DNA of 64,000 bases, taken from positions 62,001-126,000 of the forward strand of contig JBBQAN010000006.1 of the NCBI GenBank assembly GCA_038316385.1, written 5' to 3'. The notes under the pieces were generated by a model. It saw only the letters and a program-made list of their open reading frames with translations, did no database searches and was not told where the DNA came from. The DNA is from SZAS-103 sp038316385. Lineage in GTDB: Bacteria; Pseudomonadota; Gammaproteobacteria; Xanthomonadales; Xanthomonadaceae. The position numbers and the translations under genes were made by a program. This document shows positions 1-7,868 of this stretch, one piece after another; the first letter of the stretch is position 1; each line of letters opens with the position of its first letter.

Positions 1-663
1 ATGCGATTCTGCCTGTGACGCTTTTGCGCCGTAGGTCAATCCGCCGAGCATTGCGCCGACCTTGTTGATTATTTCTGCGTGGAATACCGCGAGCGCGGTA
101 TGCGCCTCGGCGTGTTTCGGGGCGAGTTCGATGGTCTTGTCCAGCGCTGCTTTTACCTTGCCGGCCAGTCCCATCGTCAGCGCCTTGCCGATGCTGATGC
201 CCTGGCTGTAACGACCCAGCGCAAACGCGCGCCGGTAGTGCGAGTTGAATTCGCCGGGCAGGGCAGCGACGGCTTTTTCGGCCATCCCGGCTGCCATCTC
301 GAAGCGATGCAGGCGTTCGGTTTCATCCTCAACCAGATAGGTCGCATGGATGCCGAGTGCCTTCACCGCGACGGACGCGCCAAGCACGCCGAGCGCTTCG
401 CCCAGCGTGTAGGCGTCATGGAAGTCGCCGTGATGAAACGCGCGCCAAGCCTCTTGCAACGTCTCTGACAGTTTCGCTGCATCGATGCCTTTGGGCGGCT
501 TCGCAAGCGATTTCAGCAAAGCAGCAGCGCGTTTGACATCCGGGAATGGTTCGCAGTCGCCTGCGTGCAGCGCAGCCCACGAGGCCTTCAACTTGTCACC
601 TGCGTAATCGTAGGTTTTTGATGGGTGCGGAAACGCGGCCCATGCGCTTTTTTTCGCTGCCAT
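1..663 (-). CDS. TPR-like cytoplasmic protein, C-terminus outside window
   Basis: The minus-strand frame opens with ATG at 661-663 and stays open to the window edge, so at least 221 residues are visible and the C-terminus is missing. The start reads MAAKKSAWAAFPHP. No signal peptide or membrane segment is visible. The last third has a tetratricopeptide-like helical pattern (KAALDKTIELAPKHAEAHTALAVFHAEI without catalytic motifs, quoted here only as its segments KAALDKTIELAP and AEAHTALAVFHAEI), and a glycine-rich GAMLGGLTYGAK stretch follows. Such C-termini occur in TPR proteins of unknown function. It is divergent from the phasin gene and shares a 192-bp promoter region containing a PsrA-like palindrome, so it may belong to the lipid-storage group. 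The function is unknown. Confidence 0.7.
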   Translation of the reverse strand, partial: MAAKKSAWAAFPHPSKTYDYAGDKLKASWAALHAGDCEPFPDVKRAAALLKSLAKPPKGIDAAKLSETLQEAWRAFHHGDFHDAYTLGEALGVLGASVAVKALGIHATYLVEDETERLHRFEMAAGMAEKAVAALPGEFNSHYRRAFALGRYSQGISIGKALTMGLAGKVKAALDKTIELAPKHAEAHTALAVFHAEIINKVGAMLGGLTYGAKASQAESH

Positions 664-784
664 GACGATCTCCTGTGCGGACACCGCGAGCATGTCGCCA
701 GCGTGTCCGGATGGCAAGCGCCGAAAGGCTTTCCGATTCGTTGCGTCGTCATGCAGTGGACCCGAACCCACTAGTGCCATTGCT

Positions 785-798
785 CAAACGGTTGTTTG
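785..798. promoter_or_regulatory. PsrA-like operator (CAAAC-N4-GTTTG)
   Basis: The 14-bp perfect palindrome CAAACGGTTGTTTG lies in the divergent region between the TPR-like gene and the phasin gene, 57 bp before the phasin ATG. The PsrA consensus described for Pseudomonas is (G/C)AAAC-N2-4-GTTT(G/C), which this site matches fully. A PsrA-like TetR gene is present at 59277-59903 and has a closely similar box in front of it. Control of the phasin by fatty-acid-responsive repression is inferred, not shown. Confidence 0.55.
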
Positions 799-855
799 GA
801 TACTGCTATCCATCCGGTCGCCCCGGATCTGTTTCCAACCACACAGAGGTGAATC

Positions 856-1317
856 ATGAGCATCCAACGCAACGCAGAATCGATGAACCGCCGCCCCGCG
901 CGCGATGTGCTGCTTGCCGGTCTCGGCGCTGTCTCCCTGCTGCGCAAGAATGCCGGCAGCGCGTGGACGGAGGCGACAGCGATCGCCGGTCGCATGCCTG
1001 AGGCGACGAGCATCCTGGTTGAAGGCGTGGTCGTAGGCGTCGTCGAAGGTGTGGTCGAGCGCGGCAACGCGTTTCGCTATGAGTTCGAACGCCTCGGACG
1101 CGTGGCCCGCAAGGAAACTGCGGCGGCTGCCAGCAAGATGGTTGCCGACGTCGAATCCCGCCTGAAGCCGCTGCTGCGCAGGTTCAGCGACACGACCATT
1201 GGTCTCGGCATCGTCGTCGCCAAGCCAAAAGCGAATCAGGCCGCTGCGAAGCGTACTCGCAAGGCCGCGAAGCCGGTTGCGAAGCGCACGCTGCGCAAGC
1301 CGAGGAAGGTCGCCTGA
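856..1317 (+). CDS. Phasin-family granule-associated protein
   Basis: A 153-residue protein. Residues about 17-130 carry the amphipathic phasin-type helix (RDVLLAGLGAVSLLRKNAG, then long alpha-helical stretches without cysteine). The last 30 residues are a lysine/alanine/arginine tail (AAKRTRKAAKPVAKRT) like the DNA-binding tails of PhaF/PhaM-type granule proteins. Phasins coat polyhydroxyalkanoate or other neutral-lipid inclusions, and those with basic tails tether granules to the nucleoid. The start is supported by AGAGGTG a few bases before the ATG. A PsrA-like palindrome lies 57 bp upstream. A second phasin-type gene lies at 4652-5224. Assignment to the phasin superfamily is good; the exact subfamily is not certain. 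Confidence 0.75.
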   Translation: MSIQRNAESMNRRPARDVLLAGLGAVSLLRKNAGSAWTEATAIAGRMPEATSILVEGVVVGVVEGVVERGNAFRYEFERLGRVARKETAAAASKMVADVESRLKPLLRRFSDTTIGLGIVVAKPKANQAAAKRTRKAAKPVAKRTLRKPRKVA

Positions 1318-1361
1318 TTCAGGCAATCATTCCATTTTTCGAGGAAGGATTCGCTCTTGAT

Positions 1362-1389
1362 CGCCATTCCGGCGCAGGTCGGAATGGCG
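1362..1389. terminator. Inverted repeat between convergent genes
   Basis: A perfect 10-bp stem (CGCCATTCCG at 1362-1371 and CGGAATGGCG at 1380-1389) with an 8-base loop sits between the convergent phasin and TetR genes. No clear T-run follows on either strand, so it may act as a weak bidirectional terminator or be a REP-like repeat. Confidence 0.4.
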
Positions 1390-1420
1390 GCATGCATGCG
1401 CGCTGCTGTCCGCGGCGGCG

Positions 1421-2047
1421 TTACACCCGATACGCCAGCGTCAGGTTGTTCAGATGCAAACGTTCTGCATCGCGCAGGAATGGCGCGATCAGCATCATCA
1501 CCTGCACGATGCCGAGCCGGATCGACTCGTTCTCGTCGCGGTCGCCGCGCACGCTGGCGTAGTTCAGCCAAAATGTTGCGATGACCAGGATATTGATCGC
1601 GGTCGCGTCGATCTCGGCGGCCGATGCGCGCATCGCGCCATTCCGGACCAGCCCGCGCATCACCGTGCTGGCGCTGGCTGATGCGCGCTTGAGGATGCGC
1701 GCGAAACGCAGCCGCAGCATTCGGTTGCGACTCAGGATGTCGACGATGTCGCGGTACAGGAAACGGTATTCGGAAATGCACTCGAATACCAGGTGCAACT
1801 GCAGCCAGATGTCTTCGAGTTCGGGCAATCGATCTTCCGGGGCGATGAGCGCGGTATCCATGCGCTCCTCGAAGCGCGCGAAGATCTGCTCGATGATGTC
1901 GTCCTTGTTGCGGAAGTGGTAATACAGATTGCCCGGACTGATCTCAAGATCGTCCGCGATGTGGTTGGTGGTGACGTTTGGCTCACCCTGAGCGTTGAAT
2001 AACGCGAGACTCGCGTCGAGGATGCGCTGCTTGGTCTGGCGCGCCAT
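1421..2047 (-). CDS. TetR/AcrR-family transcriptional regulator
   Basis: A 208-residue protein with an N-terminal TetR DNA-binding domain at about residues 5-52 (RILDASLALFNAQG, then an HTH ending in the typical GNLYYHFRNKDDI). The C-terminal half is an all-helical ligand-binding domain with an FLYRDIVDILSRN segment. It lies between the phasin and the acyl-CoA-binding protein genes, on the same strand as the latter. A role in controlling the lipid-storage genes is therefore plausible. The ligand is unknown; acyl-CoA or fatty acid is only a guess from context. Confidence 0.88.
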   Translation of the reverse strand: MARQTKQRILDASLALFNAQGEPNVTTNHIADDLEISPGNLYYHFRNKDDIIEQIFARFEERMDTALIAPEDRLPELEDIWLQLHLVFECISEYRFLYRDIVDILSRNRMLRLRFARILKRASASASTVMRGLVRNGAMRASAAEIDATAINILVIATFWLNYASVRGDRDENESIRLGIVQVMMLIAPFLRDAERLHLNNLTLAYRV

Positions 2048-2123
2048 GGTCGTCAGCGAACGCGCGTGTCGGGTGGGATAGATGCGCGTGACATAGGTGC
2101 GCGCGACATCGCGTTCGATAGCA

Positions 2124-2381
2124 TCAGACAGTGAGCGATTTGACCGTCGCGACGTATTTCTTCATCGCGTCCTCGGTTTTGGTGCCTGTGAGTTTTTCCC
2201 AGGCCTCGTACTTGGCGCTGCCGACAAAATCGAAGAAGCCGGGTTTCGGGCCGCTGACGTCGCCTTCCGAGCCTTGCTTGTACAGCGCATACAACTTCAG
2301 TAGCACGTCGTTGTCGGGACGGTGCTTGAGATTCATCACCGCCTTGGCGGCATCTTCGAATTGTGTCTTGAGATCGGTCAT
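2124..2381 (-). CDS. Acyl-CoA-binding protein (ACBP)
   Basis: An 85-residue protein, the standard length of the ACBP family. It shows family signatures: DLKTQFEDAAKAV at the start, LYALYKQGSEGDV (the conserved LYxLYKQ..xGD motif) around residues 30-45, and a KYEAWEKLTG helix near residues 55-65. ACBP is a soluble four-helix protein that binds long-chain acyl-CoA and delivers it to enzymes. The start is MTDLKTQ, preceded by AGGTG on the minus strand; a longer reading upstream lacks family similarity. The gene is divergent from the fatty acyl-CoA reductase with 164 bp between starts, so ACBP may feed acyl-CoA to that enzyme. Confidence 0.93.
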   Translation of the reverse strand: MTDLKTQFEDAAKAVMNLKHRPDNDVLLKLYALYKQGSEGDVSGPKPGFFDFVGSAKYEAWEKLTGTKTEDAMKKYVATVKSLTV

Positions 2382-2545
2382 GAGACACCTAGTTGAGCGC
2401 TGTGGAGTGAGGCTGCGGTGATAGCATGACCCCCGTAGAGGGACAACGCCAGTCTGCATCGACTTGCGTTGTGTCGCCGGATGGCCTCTGGCAAGTGGCC
2501 TATCAGAGCTGGCGCCGCGCCGGCAAACCGTTGGGGAGCAATGCG

Positions 2546-4537
2546 ATGAGTTATTTCGTCACCGGCGCGACCGGTTTCATCGGCCGTTATCTGGTCAGCA
2601 ACCTGCTCAAGCGCAAGGGCATGATCCATGTGCTGGTGCGCGCTGGGTCGGAAAAAAAGTTCGAGCGCATCGCCGAAAAAATGGGTTGGGATCGCAAGCG
2701 TTTGGTGGTGATTGCGGGCGACTTGTCCAAACCCAAGCTGGGCGTGCCGGCTGCGAAGATCCGCGCGCTGGCAGGCAAGGTCGATCACTTCTTCCACCTG
2801 GCGGCGATCTACGATATAGCCGCCGATGCCGAAAGCCAGCGGGTGGCCAACATCGACGGCACAAAGCATGCAATCGCACTTGCAACCGCGCTGAATGCGG
2901 GCTGCTTCCATCACACAAGTTCGATCGCGGCAGCGGGCCTGTATACCGGCGTATTCCGCGAGGACATGTTCGACGAAGCCGAAGGCCTCGACGATCCGTA
3001 CCTGCGCACCAAGCACGAGTCCGAAGGCCTGGTGCGCAACGACTGCAAGATACCGTGGCGCATCTATCGCCCGGGCATGGTGGTCGGCGATTCGAAGACC
3101 GGCGAAATCGACAAGATCGATGGCCCTTACTACATGTTTCCGCTGATCAAGAAGATGCGCGAGATGCTGCCGCAATGGATGCCGACGCTTGGCATCGAAG
3201 GTGGGCGCATCAACATTGTGCCGGTGGATTTCGTCGCCGACGCGATGGATCACATCGCACACAAAAAGGGATTGGACGGACACTGTTTCCACCTCGTCGA
3301 TCCCGATCCGCAGCGCGTTGGCGAAGTCCTTAATATATTTTGTCGCGCCGGCCACGCACCTGAGATGACGATGCGTATCGACGCGCGGATGTTTTCGTTC
3401 GTGCCGTTTCCGATCCGCGCGGCAGTCGGCAACCTGCCACCGATCAAGCGCTTCGTCGCGATGATGCTGAAGGATTTGAAAATTCCGAAGGAATCGTTGA
3501 AGTTCATCACCTATCCGACGCGCTTTGATAATCGCGAAGCCGAACGTGCATTGAAAGGTTCGAAGATCGCAGTGCCGCCGCTGGAGATTTACGCATGGCG
3601 GCTTTGGGATTACTGGGAACGTCATCTGGATCCTGACCTGTTCGTCGATCGCTCGCTCAAGGGCAAGGTCAACAACAAGGTCGTGGTGATCACTGGCGGC
3701 TCGGCAGGCATCGGCAAGGCGGCGGCGGAGAAGGTCGCTGCAGCCGGCGCAAAGACGCTGATCGTCGCGCGCGGCGAAGAGGAACTGCATGCGACCCGCG
3801 ACGAAATCATCGCCGCCGGCGGCAAGTGCTGGGCTTACAAGGCCGATCTTGCCGACCTCGCCGATTGCGATCGGCTGGTGAAGGAAATCCTTGCCGAACA
3901 CGGCCATGTCGATGTGCTGGTCAATAATGCGGGGCGTTCGATCCGGCGTTCAGTCGAGTTGTCGTACGACCGCTTCCACGATTTCGAGCGCACGATGCAA
4001 TTGAATTACTTCGGCTCGCTGCGGCTGATCATGGGTCTACTGCCGAAGATGACCGAGCGTCGCAAGGGACATATCGTCAACATCAGTTCGATTGGCGTGC
4101 TCGCGAACTCGCCGCGCTTCTCTGCCTACGTCGCCAGCAAAGCTGCGCTCGACGCGTTCAGCCGCTGCGCGCAGGCCGAGTTCTCGGCCAAGAACATCGC
4201 GTTCACGACAATCAATATGCCACTGGTGAGGACGGCGATGATCGCGCCGACCAAGATGTACGAATCGGTACCGACATTGTCGCCGGACGAGGCCGCTGAC
4301 CTGATCGTGCAGGCAATCATCGAACGCCCGAGCCGCATCGCCACCCGTCTCGGTATCTTTGCGGCAACTATCAACGCGCTAGCGCCGAAGATGTACGAAG
4401 TGGTGATGAACACCGCGTTTGAACTGTTTCCGGACTCAGCGGCGGCGAAAGGCATCAAGGGCATGCGCGACGCTGCGGCGCAGCCGAGCAACGAACAGAT
4501 TGCGTTCGCATCGTTAATGCGTGGTGTCCACTGGTAA
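2546..4537 (+). CDS. Two-domain fatty acyl-CoA reductase (alcohol-forming), Maqu_2507-like
   Basis: A 663-residue fusion of two short-chain dehydrogenase domains. Residues 1-about 365 form an extended SDR with a TGATGFIG nucleotide-binding motif (6-13) and Y152-xxx-K156 (PYLRTKHE). Residues about 375-540 form a classical SDR with TGGSAGIG (383-390), NNAG near 460, S515 and Y528-xxx-K532. Length, domain order and long conserved stretches such as WRIYRPGM and MQLNYFGS recall the Marinobacter FAcoAR (Maqu_2507) and mycobacterial AcrA1. The Marinobacter enzyme reduces fatty acyl-CoA to fatty alcohol with NADPH. The start is set at 2546 because GGGGAG precedes it and the protein begins directly at the SDR fold. 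Divergent ACBP and nearby phasins suggest storage-lipid (wax ester) or alcohol metabolism. A plain SDR of other specificity remains possible. Confidence 0.85.
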   Translation: MSYFVTGATGFIGRYLVSNLLKRKGMIHVLVRAGSEKKFERIAEKMGWDRKRLVVIAGDLSKPKLGVPAAKIRALAGKVDHFFHLAAIYDIAADAESQRVANIDGTKHAIALATALNAGCFHHTSSIAAAGLYTGVFREDMFDEAEGLDDPYLRTKHESEGLVRNDCKIPWRIYRPGMVVGDSKTGEIDKIDGPYYMFPLIKKMREMLPQWMPTLGIEGGRINIVPVDFVADAMDHIAHKKGLDGHCFHLVDPDPQRVGEVLNIFCRAGHAPEMTMRIDARMFSFVPFPIRAAVGNLPPIKRFVAMMLKDLKIPKESLKFITYPTRFDNREAERALKGSKIAVPPLEIYAWRLWDYWERHLDPDLFVDRSLKGKVNNKVVVITGGSAGIGKAAAEKVAAAGAKTLIVARGEEELHATRDEIIAAGGKCWAYKADLADLADCDRLVKEILAEHGHVDVLVNNAGRSIRRSVELSYDRFHDFERTMQLNYFGSLRLIMGLLPKMTERRKGHIVNISSIGVLANSPRFSAYVASKAALDAFSRCAQAEFSAKNIAFTTINMPLVRTAMIAPTKMYESVPTLSPDEAADLIVQAIIERPSRIATRLGIFAATINALAPKMYEVVMNTAFELFPDSAAAKGIKGMRDAAAQPSNEQIAFASLMRGVHW

Positions 4538-4539
4538 AA

Positions 4540-4563
4540 AAACGGCACCCGCAGGCGCCGTTT
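4540..4563. terminator. Terminator between convergent reductase and phasin genes
   Basis: The stem AAACGGC (4540-4546) pairs with GCCGTTT (4557-4563), with two further C-G pairs and a CGCA loop. It starts just after the reductase stop codon. The run of A on the left side would give a U-tract for minus-strand transcripts, so the hairpin can work both ways. Confidence 0.6.
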
Positions 4564-4651
4564 GAATTTCAGAGAATCGCGGGTCAGATGTCTTGCGCGA
4601 AGTACCCACCGTCACCCGTTGTGATGGATGGTCTGACGCAAGCGGAATCAA

Positions 4652-5224
4652 CTATCCGATGCTGCGAATTTTTTTCTTCTTCGCGGAAGCCTTCTTGGCA
4701 GGCGCCGCTTTCTTCGCGCTAGTTTTTTTCGCAGCAGGCTTTCGCGGGGTCTTGGTCTTCGCATGCGGAACGGTCTTCGCCGAAACTCCGGATAACTTGC
4801 GCAATTCGCGATTGAGCTGATCGACGCGATCGATCAGTGCCGCGATTTCGTCGCGGCCTGGCACTCCGAGGCGCGTCATCGCACGCTGTACGCGTTCCTC
4901 GAACACTTTTTCCAGACGATCCCAGGTGTCGGCAGCGCGGCCACGCGCGGCGCCAACGTGCTCCTCGACGGCGTCACGCATGGCATCGACCTTGCCGGTC
5001 GCCAACTTGCGCGTGCTGCGTTCGATGTGCATGCCTTCCTTCACCAGTGCCTCGAAAAGTTTGGTGCCTTCTTCCTGCGCGCGGTTGAATGCGCCGACGC
5101 CAGCCATCCAGATGTGCTGCGCCGATCCGCTGATCGTGCGCTTGATCTGCTCGGCCTTGTCTTGCAGGTCGGGTGTCTTGTGCGCGGTTTTTTTTGCGCG
5201 GGCGGACGATTTGAGCTTGGCCAT
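4652..5224 (-). CDS. PhaF/PhaI-type polyhydroxyalkanoate granule-associated protein
   Basis: A 190-residue phasin. Residues about 25-125 match the poly(hydroxyalkanoate) granule-associated family pattern: QHIWMAGVGAFNRAQEEG, then KLFEALVKEG and a long helix. A leucine-rich coiled segment follows (DEIAALIDRVDQLNRELRKL). The last 45 residues are an alanine/lysine/proline histone H1-like tail (AAKKTSAKKAAPAKK). PhaF-type proteins coat the granule surface and bind DNA with that tail to partition granules at division. The gene is convergent with the reductase. It differs clearly in sequence from the other phasin at 856-1317, so the cell has at least two. Confidence 0.9.
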   Translation of the reverse strand: MAKLKSSARAKKTAHKTPDLQDKAEQIKRTISGSAQHIWMAGVGAFNRAQEEGTKLFEALVKEGMHIERSTRKLATGKVDAMRDAVEEHVGAARGRAADTWDRLEKVFEERVQRAMTRLGVPGRDEIAALIDRVDQLNRELRKLSGVSAKTVPHAKTKTPRKPAAKKTSAKKAAPAKKASAKKKKIRSIG

Positions 5225-5325
5225 CGGTGTTTCCTCTGGGATTGATAGGTTTGGATACAGTGTCTGGATAGCGAAGCATTTTCAGCCCGATGGCTAGAGT
5301 TTTCACACCAGCGCCGGCGCGCGGT

Positions 5326-6609
5326 TCATGCGGTTCGAGGCGCGCGCGGGATATTTTTTTTCGAACGCGATTTCAACATATGCTCGACGTCATCGAGCGC
5401 GCGTCGCAGGCGTTCGGTGGTATCGGTGGGATGCGGGCGCTCGTGCAGGCTGCCCAGCAGGGTGCGCTGCGCGTCGTCAACGACGTCCTTGCGCAGTTTC
5501 AATCCATGCCGCGCGAGCAATGGCGCGAGTTCGGCATGGCGCTTGCGCAGATCGTCGAGAGTGACGCGATATGCGTGCTGGCACACGGCGAATCGTGATG
5601 AAAAACTGAAGACGTTGGTGAAGAACGTGCGGCGATCGTCCGGATTGGGCTCGAGAAAAATCTTGTCGGTCTTTGGATATTGCTGCGCGTAACGACCGAT
5701 GCCGACCTGCGCTCGCGATTGCAACAGGGTGCGGAAGGTTTGCGACAGCACCACCGGCATCCCGCCATCGACGAGGTTGGTCTTCTGCCCACTGTTGGCT
5801 GAAGTGCCGGCGTTGAACGGAACGAGCGGGTTCAATCCGATCAACAGGTCGATGCCGTGATCGAGTGCGACTGACGCATGCATCGTGCGCCGCAATGCGC
5901 CATCGACGAACTGGCGGCCGCGGATGGCGACAGGCGGATACAGCCCCGGCATCGCGGCACTGGCTTGCACGGCACGCGAAATCGGAATGTCGTCCCAGTC
6001 GTCGCTGCCGAAGCGCAATGCCTCGCCGCTGTTGATGTCTACTGCGATGACATACAGCGGCGCGGCGACTTCGCGAAAATCGTTGCTGCGGCCGCGGATG
6101 GTGAATACATCGCGCAGGAAATGTTCGACCCCTGAATTGTCGAACAAACCCGGTGGAATCAGCGCGCTGAAGCGCATCAATGCATCACCAAGGCGTGCGC
6201 TGCGACGACCCTGGAACGCGTCGCGACCCCAACCGGCAAGCATCGCTGGAAATGCGGATGCGCGACGCACGAGGTCGGGCAGTGCAGGGCGCAAGAATGA
6301 TGCCGGGTTGAAGCGCAGGCGATCGTCTTTGCCGGTGATGAAGATTCGGCACATTTCCTCCGTGGAAATGCGGTTGGCAAGTCCGGCCGCGAGAAATGCA
6401 CCGGAGCTGACGCCGACATACACTTCAAGGCGGGTGAGATCCATACCTTCGATCGCGTCGTCGAGCGCGCGCAGCGCGCCAAGTTCGTACATGCCGCCGA
6501 TGGGGCCGCCGCCTGCGACGGCCAGGCCAATACGCGACGGAGTCTGGCACGACGGGGTCTGGCCGGATTGCTGCTTTTGAGTTTGCTGTGCGGGTTGGAT
6601 CAGCAGCAT
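5326..6609 (-). CDS. Patatin-like phospholipase/acyl hydrolase
   Basis: A 427-residue protein with the patatin Ser-Asp dyad: oxyanion loop GGGPIGG (33-39), nucleophile elbow GVSSG (66-70, Ser68) and catalytic DG (Asp235 in FVDGA). There is no signal peptide; the first 25 residues are glutamine/serine-rich and probably unstructured. The C-terminal 150 residues, with many basic residues, end KNIPRAPRTA and have no recognised fold. Bacterial patatins hydrolyse acyl esters of phospholipids or neutral lipids, and some act on storage inclusions as intracellular depolymerases. Its position beside phasin and PHA-related genes favours lipid-granule turnover, but substrate is not determined by sequence. 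Confidence 0.85.
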   Translation of the reverse strand: MLLIQPAQQTQKQQSGQTPSCQTPSRIGLAVAGGGPIGGMYELGALRALDDAIEGMDLTRLEVYVGVSSGAFLAAGLANRISTEEMCRIFITGKDDRLRFNPASFLRPALPDLVRRASAFPAMLAGWGRDAFQGRRSARLGDALMRFSALIPPGLFDNSGVEHFLRDVFTIRGRSNDFREVAAPLYVIAVDINSGEALRFGSDDWDDIPISRAVQASAAMPGLYPPVAIRGRQFVDGALRRTMHASVALDHGIDLLIGLNPLVPFNAGTSANSGQKTNLVDGGMPVVLSQTFRTLLQSRAQVGIGRYAQQYPKTDKIFLEPNPDDRRTFFTNVFSFSSRFAVCQHAYRVTLDDLRKRHAELAPLLARHGLKLRKDVVDDAQRTLLGSLHERPHPTDTTERLRRALDDVEHMLKSRSKKNIPRAPRTA

Positions 6610-6681
6610 GCTTTATTCGTTGAGTCGAAGTCGCGGCGATTGTAGCCTCATGCCACCGAATTAAAGTGTGCACTGCACCAG

Positions 6682-7557
6682 ATGACCGAGAACCGAGTGC
6701 AACCCAATCGACAACGCAAGCAAAAACCCGATGCGCCGGTGTCGGATGCACTCCGGGGTCGGGTGCTGCATCGCCTGCGATGCCAGCGCGCGTTGCACGA
6801 TCCGGCGATAGAGCCGCGCAACAACGATCCGCGCTTGCCGGAGTTGCGGCGCTGGCAGATGCAGCGGCTGGCGACAAGCTTCCAGCGATTCCTCGATGAT
6901 CCGGTGTCGCGACCGGCTGCCGAATTTTTCCTCGCCGATCTCTACGGCGATCGCGATTTCAGCGGTCGCGACAACGATGTGGCGCGCATCCTTCCGATGA
7001 TGACGCGCATCCTGCCGGCGCAGATGATCGCAACGGCTGGCGATGCCCTGGCGCTGTCGGCTGTCAGCCACGCACTTGACTTGCGCATGGCCGAAACCTT
7101 GTCGCAGCGGCTGCGAAAAAGCGAAGCCATCGATGCATTCAACTATGCCGAGGCTTATCGCGAGGTCGGGCATCGGCGCCTGCGACGCGAGCAGATCGTC
7201 TTGATCCGGCGCATTGGACTCGCGCTCGATGCTGCCGTGCACACACCAACCCTTTGGCAATTGCTGAAACTCTCCCGCTTGCCCGCGAAGCTGGCCGGGC
7301 TCGGTGCGTTGCAGTCGTTCCTCGAGCGCGGTTTTGGCGCATTTCGTACGTTGGGTGGTGCCGAGGATTTCGTCCAGCGCATCGTCGCGCAGGAAACCGA
7401 AGTGTTGAGTCGGTTGTTCGCTGGAGCGCCCGATCCGTTCGCCCAAAAGACCGAAAACCCTGCGTCAGCCTCGCGTGCGCCCGCACCATTGCCAGGCAAG
7501 ACGAACAGAGTCTCGCGCAAGCCGAAACCGCCTCAGCCGAAATCGCGTTCCAGATAG
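6682..7557 (+). CDS. FFLEELY-motif-type protein of unknown function
   Basis: A 291-residue, mostly helical soluble protein with a basic, proline-rich tail (residues 240-291). The most distinctive segment is AAEFFLADLYGDRDFSGRD near residues 80-98, a variant of the motif behind the name of the 'FFLEELY motif' family of uncharacterised proteobacterial proteins. It has no signal peptide or membrane segment. Its last 25 bp overlap the end of the convergent PHA-system gene, and the patatin gene is divergent from it. The location suggests a link to granules. No catalytic residues can be identified, and the family naming is from memory of the motif. Confidence 0.6.
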   Translation: MTENRVQPNRQRKQKPDAPVSDALRGRVLHRLRCQRALHDPAIEPRNNDPRLPELRRWQMQRLATSFQRFLDDPVSRPAAEFFLADLYGDRDFSGRDNDVARILPMMTRILPAQMIATAGDALALSAVSHALDLRMAETLSQRLRKSEAIDAFNYAEAYREVGHRRLRREQIVLIRRIGLALDAAVHTPTLWQLLKLSRLPAKLAGLGALQSFLERGFGAFRTLGGAEDFVQRIVAQETEVLSRLFAGAPDPFAQKTENPASASRAPAPLPGKTNRVSRKPKPPQPKSRSR

Positions 7558-7808
7558 CGCAGGATCTCGGTTTCGATGGATCCCTTGAATGTCGAGAGCA
7601 GAAAGCCGAGCGTTGCCGTGAGGTGCACTTCTTTCCTGGCCAGAGCGATCCTCCCCTTGACGCCGGTGCCGCTGAAGTCGAGGTGATCGCCGTCCCAACT
7701 GTGCCGGATGCCAAACTTTTCCGTCATGCGCTCGGCGACATGCTCGACAGCAGCGCGCGCGTCTTTCATGCTGTGCGTATGCGGGTAATGGATATCAATA
7801 GTGGCCAT
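7533..7808 (-). CDS. Polyhydroxyalkanoic acid system family protein
   Basis: A 91-residue protein matching the small 'PHA system' family often found beside PHA granule genes. It starts with ATIDIHYPHTHSMKDARAAV and has a two-layer beta/alpha pattern ending in a helix (FKGSIETEILRYLERDFG). The start is set at MATIDI; longer upstream readings in the same frame overlap the FHA gene on the other strand and show no similarity. The molecular function is unknown in the family. Overlap of 25 bp with the convergent gene ending at 7557 is unusual but both frames look genuine. Confidence 0.85.
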   Translation of the reverse strand: MATIDIHYPHTHSMKDARAAVEHVAERMTEKFGIRHSWDGDHLDFSGTGVKGRIALARKEVHLTATLGFLLSTFKGSIETEILRYLERDFG

Positions 7809-7868
7809 GGGCGTATTGTGCTGCGTTTGGATTGCGCATGATAGAGTCGCGCTGCGAGAGGAGGCTAC

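Noticed and set aside
2522..2534. GCAAACCGTTGGG before the reductase as a PsrA site
   Set aside because: Only one good half-site and no proper spacing; it also overlaps the Shine-Dalgarno.
2378..3907. A 509-residue open frame opposite the reductase gene
   Set aside because: High-GC shadow frame; the plus-strand product is a clear two-domain reductase with all motifs.
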